Origin: Argopecten irradians
Lineage: Eukaryota; Mollusca; Bivalvia; Pectinida; Pectinidae
NCBI RefSeq assembly: GCF_041381155.1
Contig: NC_091147.1
Coordinates: forward strand, 15,661,318 to 15,725,317
Length of the DNA stretch: 64,000 nucleotides
Reading direction: 5' to 3'
A program made the translations under genes and the position numbers. Shown here in pieces: positions 62,613-64,000 of the stretch; position 1 is the stretch's first letter; every line of letters begins with the position of its first letter. The notes under the pieces are model-generated. The model searched no databases. It saw nothing but the letters and a program-made list of their open reading frames with translations, and was not told where the DNA came from.

Positions 62613-64000
62613 AAACAATATATGCGCAAATTACCTGAAATATCGTAAACAAACTAATCAATATTTGTATCATGGCTCCATCAATATATTTGCTCTGTAA
62701 AACACTGTTATTTCTGCTTTGTCCGTGCCGATTCACCGTCCGTTCACCGCTTCTTTCACTTTCTATCGTTCCGAGTAGTGTGTTTATTGTAGGATGTTAG
62801 TACATTATTTGCCGTTGAAAAATGCACGAAAATAATCTGATCAACTGTAAATGAAACATATTAAAGGATTATTGAAGTTTTGACAACAAGTTTTTAACAA
62901 AATTATCAACACTCACGGCTGTAGACTCGCCAGCCATTCCAGGACCAACACGGCGTCATGATCAGGTAATGGCGATAGTACGGGACCTCGCCGTTTTTCA
63001 TGTACGTCAGATTTTCGTTCGGTCAAATTGAATAAAAAAATCGTCAAAATCATTGTCAGATTATATCCTTTTAGGCCTGTGATATTTAAATATCATGACA
63101 TCGTACTTATAATTACAAATATATACCGTAATATCAACAGCAGAAGCCATGATGGCGTCCCCGGTAACATGAGTGAAGCAGTGAACACAAGTGCGTCGGC
63201 AGAGTTTGTAACAGTTGTCTCCCTTTGTACGGACTGTTCTTTTTGACATGTTCGTTAGTTTGGGGAATTCTAGTTCATTTTTATAAAATATTAGTGGATA
63301 GGCCTAGCAATATTCGATTAAATACCCGTAATTGAAAAGGCATTTATTGTCAGTTGAATTATTTTTACTTACAAACAAGTTCATATGCAATTACTGTTAG
63401 ATTCGCGGTTTGCAAGTTAGTCTGCCGTAGGTTAGTAAGGCCAACAGATCTAGATGCAGCGCACTCACTAGTATAAGTACCGATATTGAGACACACTTTC
63501 GGTGAGAATAATTAATAACTAATTGTAACATTGAAAATAAGTCTAAAGTAATTAAGTAGGAAATTATAATGTGACTGAAACATGTAATCAACGGAGAACC
63601 TCTGACTGCTGTATAATACACAACGTACGTTGCAATACACAGTGTAAAGTTATCTCCCGTAGTTCCGGAAACTGTCGATAGGATTACCAAGGTATAGTGT
63701 TCCGGTGATAATTGAAAACCAGAGTGATTACATGATGGCAGGCTGCGCCTCCATAAAAAGTATGGAAAAAGTAGTCAATAAGTGGCAGGAGGGAAAGTGG
63801 ATTGAAATTAAGTTGTGCATAAAAACATCACCGAATTTGGAGCTCTAGTTAACATGATTGGATATTGGGCGATTGAAGAAAAAACTTTCGCATTTTTTTC
63901 GAATTAGGATGAAATTATTTTCGAATAAACCAGATAGATTGGCTAATAACGAAAATGAAAATGGGTAGTGAGCCCAACTCTAGTGCCTAAAAATTCACAA
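62613..64000. other. Unassigned sequence at the window end
   Basis: Two ATGs on the minus strand precede good donors: 62917-62937 (MAGESTA then GTGAGT) and one at about 63151 (MASAVDIT then GTATAT). Either could be a first exon, but no downstream partner is recognised, so no gene is called. Confidence 0.3.

Noticed and set aside
62488-62736. 82-aa minus-strand frame with a hydrophobic segment (MIQILISLFTIFQ)
   Set aside because: Its C-terminal part runs into the TTAA MITE. A short first exon ending at FQ with donor GTAATT is possible but has no recognisable partner.

Overview
The window is animal nuclear DNA: AT-rich, intron-bearing and crowded with small transposons. The gene content, invertebrate-type beta-tubulin tails and repeat style (retroposons ending in a GGACGTTAA-type tail with CAAA or ATCA runs, many MITEs) fit a bivalve mollusc. 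A scallop-like animal is my best guess, but that is inference; no species was identified.

Left part (about 1-28 kb), + strand. Three complete beta-tubulin genes lie in a head-to-tail tandem array: 1502-5507, 11820-16806 and 20739-27512. All have four coding exons of identical length (57, 109, 356 and 816 nt), the same intron positions and phases, and encode 445 residues. They differ at about ten residues, including the last one (Ala, Met or Thr). Each has an upstream CCAAT box followed by GCGGAAG; genes 1 and 3 also have clear TATA boxes. Between and inside them lie a 30-bp satellite with an E-box in each unit (6642-7690), several MITEs, and a nest of elements in intron 1 of gene 3.

Middle (about 28-33.5 kb). 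Retroposon and MITE copies lead into a 1.63-kb tandem duplication (about 30189-33455). This has duplicated the last coding exon of the next gene, and both exon copies are intact.

Right part (33-58 kb), - strand. Twenty-seven exons encode the C-terminal ~1010 residues of the DNA polymerase alpha catalytic subunit (POLA1): the inactive exonuclease-fold region, polymerase motifs A ([10 protein letters not shown]), B (KLTANSMYG) and C (YGDTDS), and both C-terminal four-cysteine zinc modules. All exons join in frame. The N-terminal ~480 residues are not in the window; no further exon is recognisable from 58026 to 64000.

The most unusual feature is that POLA1 carries three unrelated minisatellites (units of 71/59, 24 and 57 bp) whose units each contain the end of a POLA1 exon plus its 5' splice site. 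Dozens of copies of three genuine exon-intron junctions therefore follow the real donors. A fourth array abuts a 3' splice site and a fifth, 11-bp array lies in the same large intron. Nested DNA transposons (a pogo-like element inside a PIF/Harbinger-like MITE, and others) fill much of the remaining intron space. I saw no viral fossils, rRNA genes, CRISPR arrays or canonical tRNA genes.
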